Assembly (NCBI GenBank): GCA_019217005.1
Contig: JAHBNG010000103.1
Coordinates: 1 to 54,984 of the forward strand
DNA: 54,984 nt
Origin: Chloroflexi bacterium TSY
Lineage (GTDB): Bacteria; Chloroflexota; Anaerolineae; Caldilineales; Caldilineaceae
Reading direction: 5' to 3'
A program made the position numbers and the translations under genes. Under the pieces are notes generated by a model. It had not been told where the DNA came from. It did no database searches and worked only from the letters and a program-made list of their open reading frames with translations. Below are positions 54,593 through 54,984 of the stretch, one piece after another. Every line of letters starts with the position of its first letter. Within the stretch, counting starts at the first letter, position 1.

Positions 54593-54984
54593 TAACTGAG
54601 TATTTACGTAAAAAGGACTGTTTTCAAAATCAATGTGTTCGTTCGGGGCCTCAAAATGGAGCGAGGGCGGCAGCATTTTATATTTTAAGGCAAGCAACAC
54701 CTTCAGGACGCCTGCCACGCCTGCGGCAGTGAGGGCATGACCAATGTTTGTCTTGACAGAGCCAATGGCACAGTAACCAGTCTGGTCGGTATATGCCCGA
54801 AAAGCATTGGTCAGTGCCCGTACCTCAATCGGATCGCCCAATTTCGTACCTGTGCCGTGAGCTTCTACCAAGGTGATGGTGTTGGGATCGATGTCATATT
54901 GGGTATATATCTCTGTTTCCAGTCGCTGCTGCGACTCGACGCTCGGTGCGGTAATGCCGTTGGTTCTGCCATCCTGGTTGATGC

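Larger units (their letters stand above)
50787..54984 (-). pseudogene. Terminal module of a trans-AT-type polyketide synthase: KS, degenerate ACP, ACP, thioesterase
   Basis: Enters from the window edge. KS C-terminal half (54984-54598): catalytic His in VEAHGTGTKLGDP and SVKTNIGHALTAAG. After an IS (53100-54592) it resumes at 53099 as RDWQIEGGPRRAAVSSFGFSG. The post-KS linker follows (LSAKNKGRL), then an inserted carrier-like domain with GFDA instead of GxDS. Frame then changes near 52500 to the rest of the linker (LSDIAYTLQVGREAMEERLA, then SLPTYPFARERYW), typical of trans-AT synthases. An ACP with GVDS follows near 51830. After a second frame change near 51590 a type I thioesterase (GGWSLGGVIAYE, His in GQHLTLMQ) ends at 50787. 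No AT, KR or DH in this part. The gene cannot make one protein as it stands. Confidence 0.85.

Noticed and set aside
1..54984. tRNA, rRNA, CRISPR arrays, prophage structural genes, replication origins
   Set aside because: None could be recognised on either strand.

Overview
The window reads as accessory DNA from an environmental bacterium whose genome is heavily invaded by insertion elements. The repertoire fits a Chloroflexota (Caldilinea-like) genome: extracytoplasmic solute receptors with a twin-arginine plus lipobox leader, several peptide and sugar ABC systems, NHL propellers, DUF433 and IS630/IS110/IS701-type transposons. No marker gene is present, so this assignment is an inference. 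Most operons run on the minus strand. No rRNA, tRNA or CRISPR array was seen.

Layout. 1-11.5 kb (mostly plus strand) is a set of metabolic genes: a nitrilase-type hydrolase cut by an IS end, a broken AAA ATPase, a class V aminotransferase, an enolase-superfamily gene split by a 215-bp element, a nuclease pair on the minus strand (PD-(D/E)XK-HEPN protein and RusA), a tandem ferritin-like protein, a malate/lactate dehydrogenase and an NHL propeller. 11.8-24.9 kb (minus) is an oligopeptide ABC transporter (receptor, two permeases, two ATPases). It is interrupted by an AAA ATPase, a decayed second receptor, an IS110-family transposon and a DUF433 gene. 25.3-36.6 kb (minus) is a catabolic island: RraA-like protein, SDR, split TauD dioxygenase, aldo/keto reductase, a complete sugar ABC importer, and remnants of an HpcH/HpaI aldolase, a split GNAT protein and a second enolase. 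37.8-45.1 kb (minus) is a small, damaged biosynthetic cluster: FAD oxidoreductase, AMP ligase, carrier protein and a PhpK-like cobalamin radical SAM protein. 45.2-50.7 kb holds an ABC1/UbiB-like kinase, a class-3-lipase-like protein, patatin/FHA remnants and a tandem lipocalin-like protein. 50.8 kb to the end is the terminal part of a trans-AT-type polyketide synthase (KS, degenerate ACP, ACP, thioesterase) broken by an IS and by frame changes.

The clearest unifying signal is the mobile-element ecology. There are five copies of one 155/156-bp MITE in two subfamilies, each with a perfect 8-bp target duplication, and two apparently identical 215-bp elements with 5-bp AGWCT duplications. An IS4-like element is present in four copies or parts, and there are several one- or two-copy palindromic elements. 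In at least four genes (enolase, TauD, GNAT, PKS ketosynthase), removing the element and one duplication on paper restores a continuous reading frame, so the ancestral proteins can be read. Many other genes carry single-base frameshifts or nonsense codons. This could be real decay, for example in a host-restricted or IS-expanding lineage, or partly indel error in the assembly. The sequence alone cannot separate the two.
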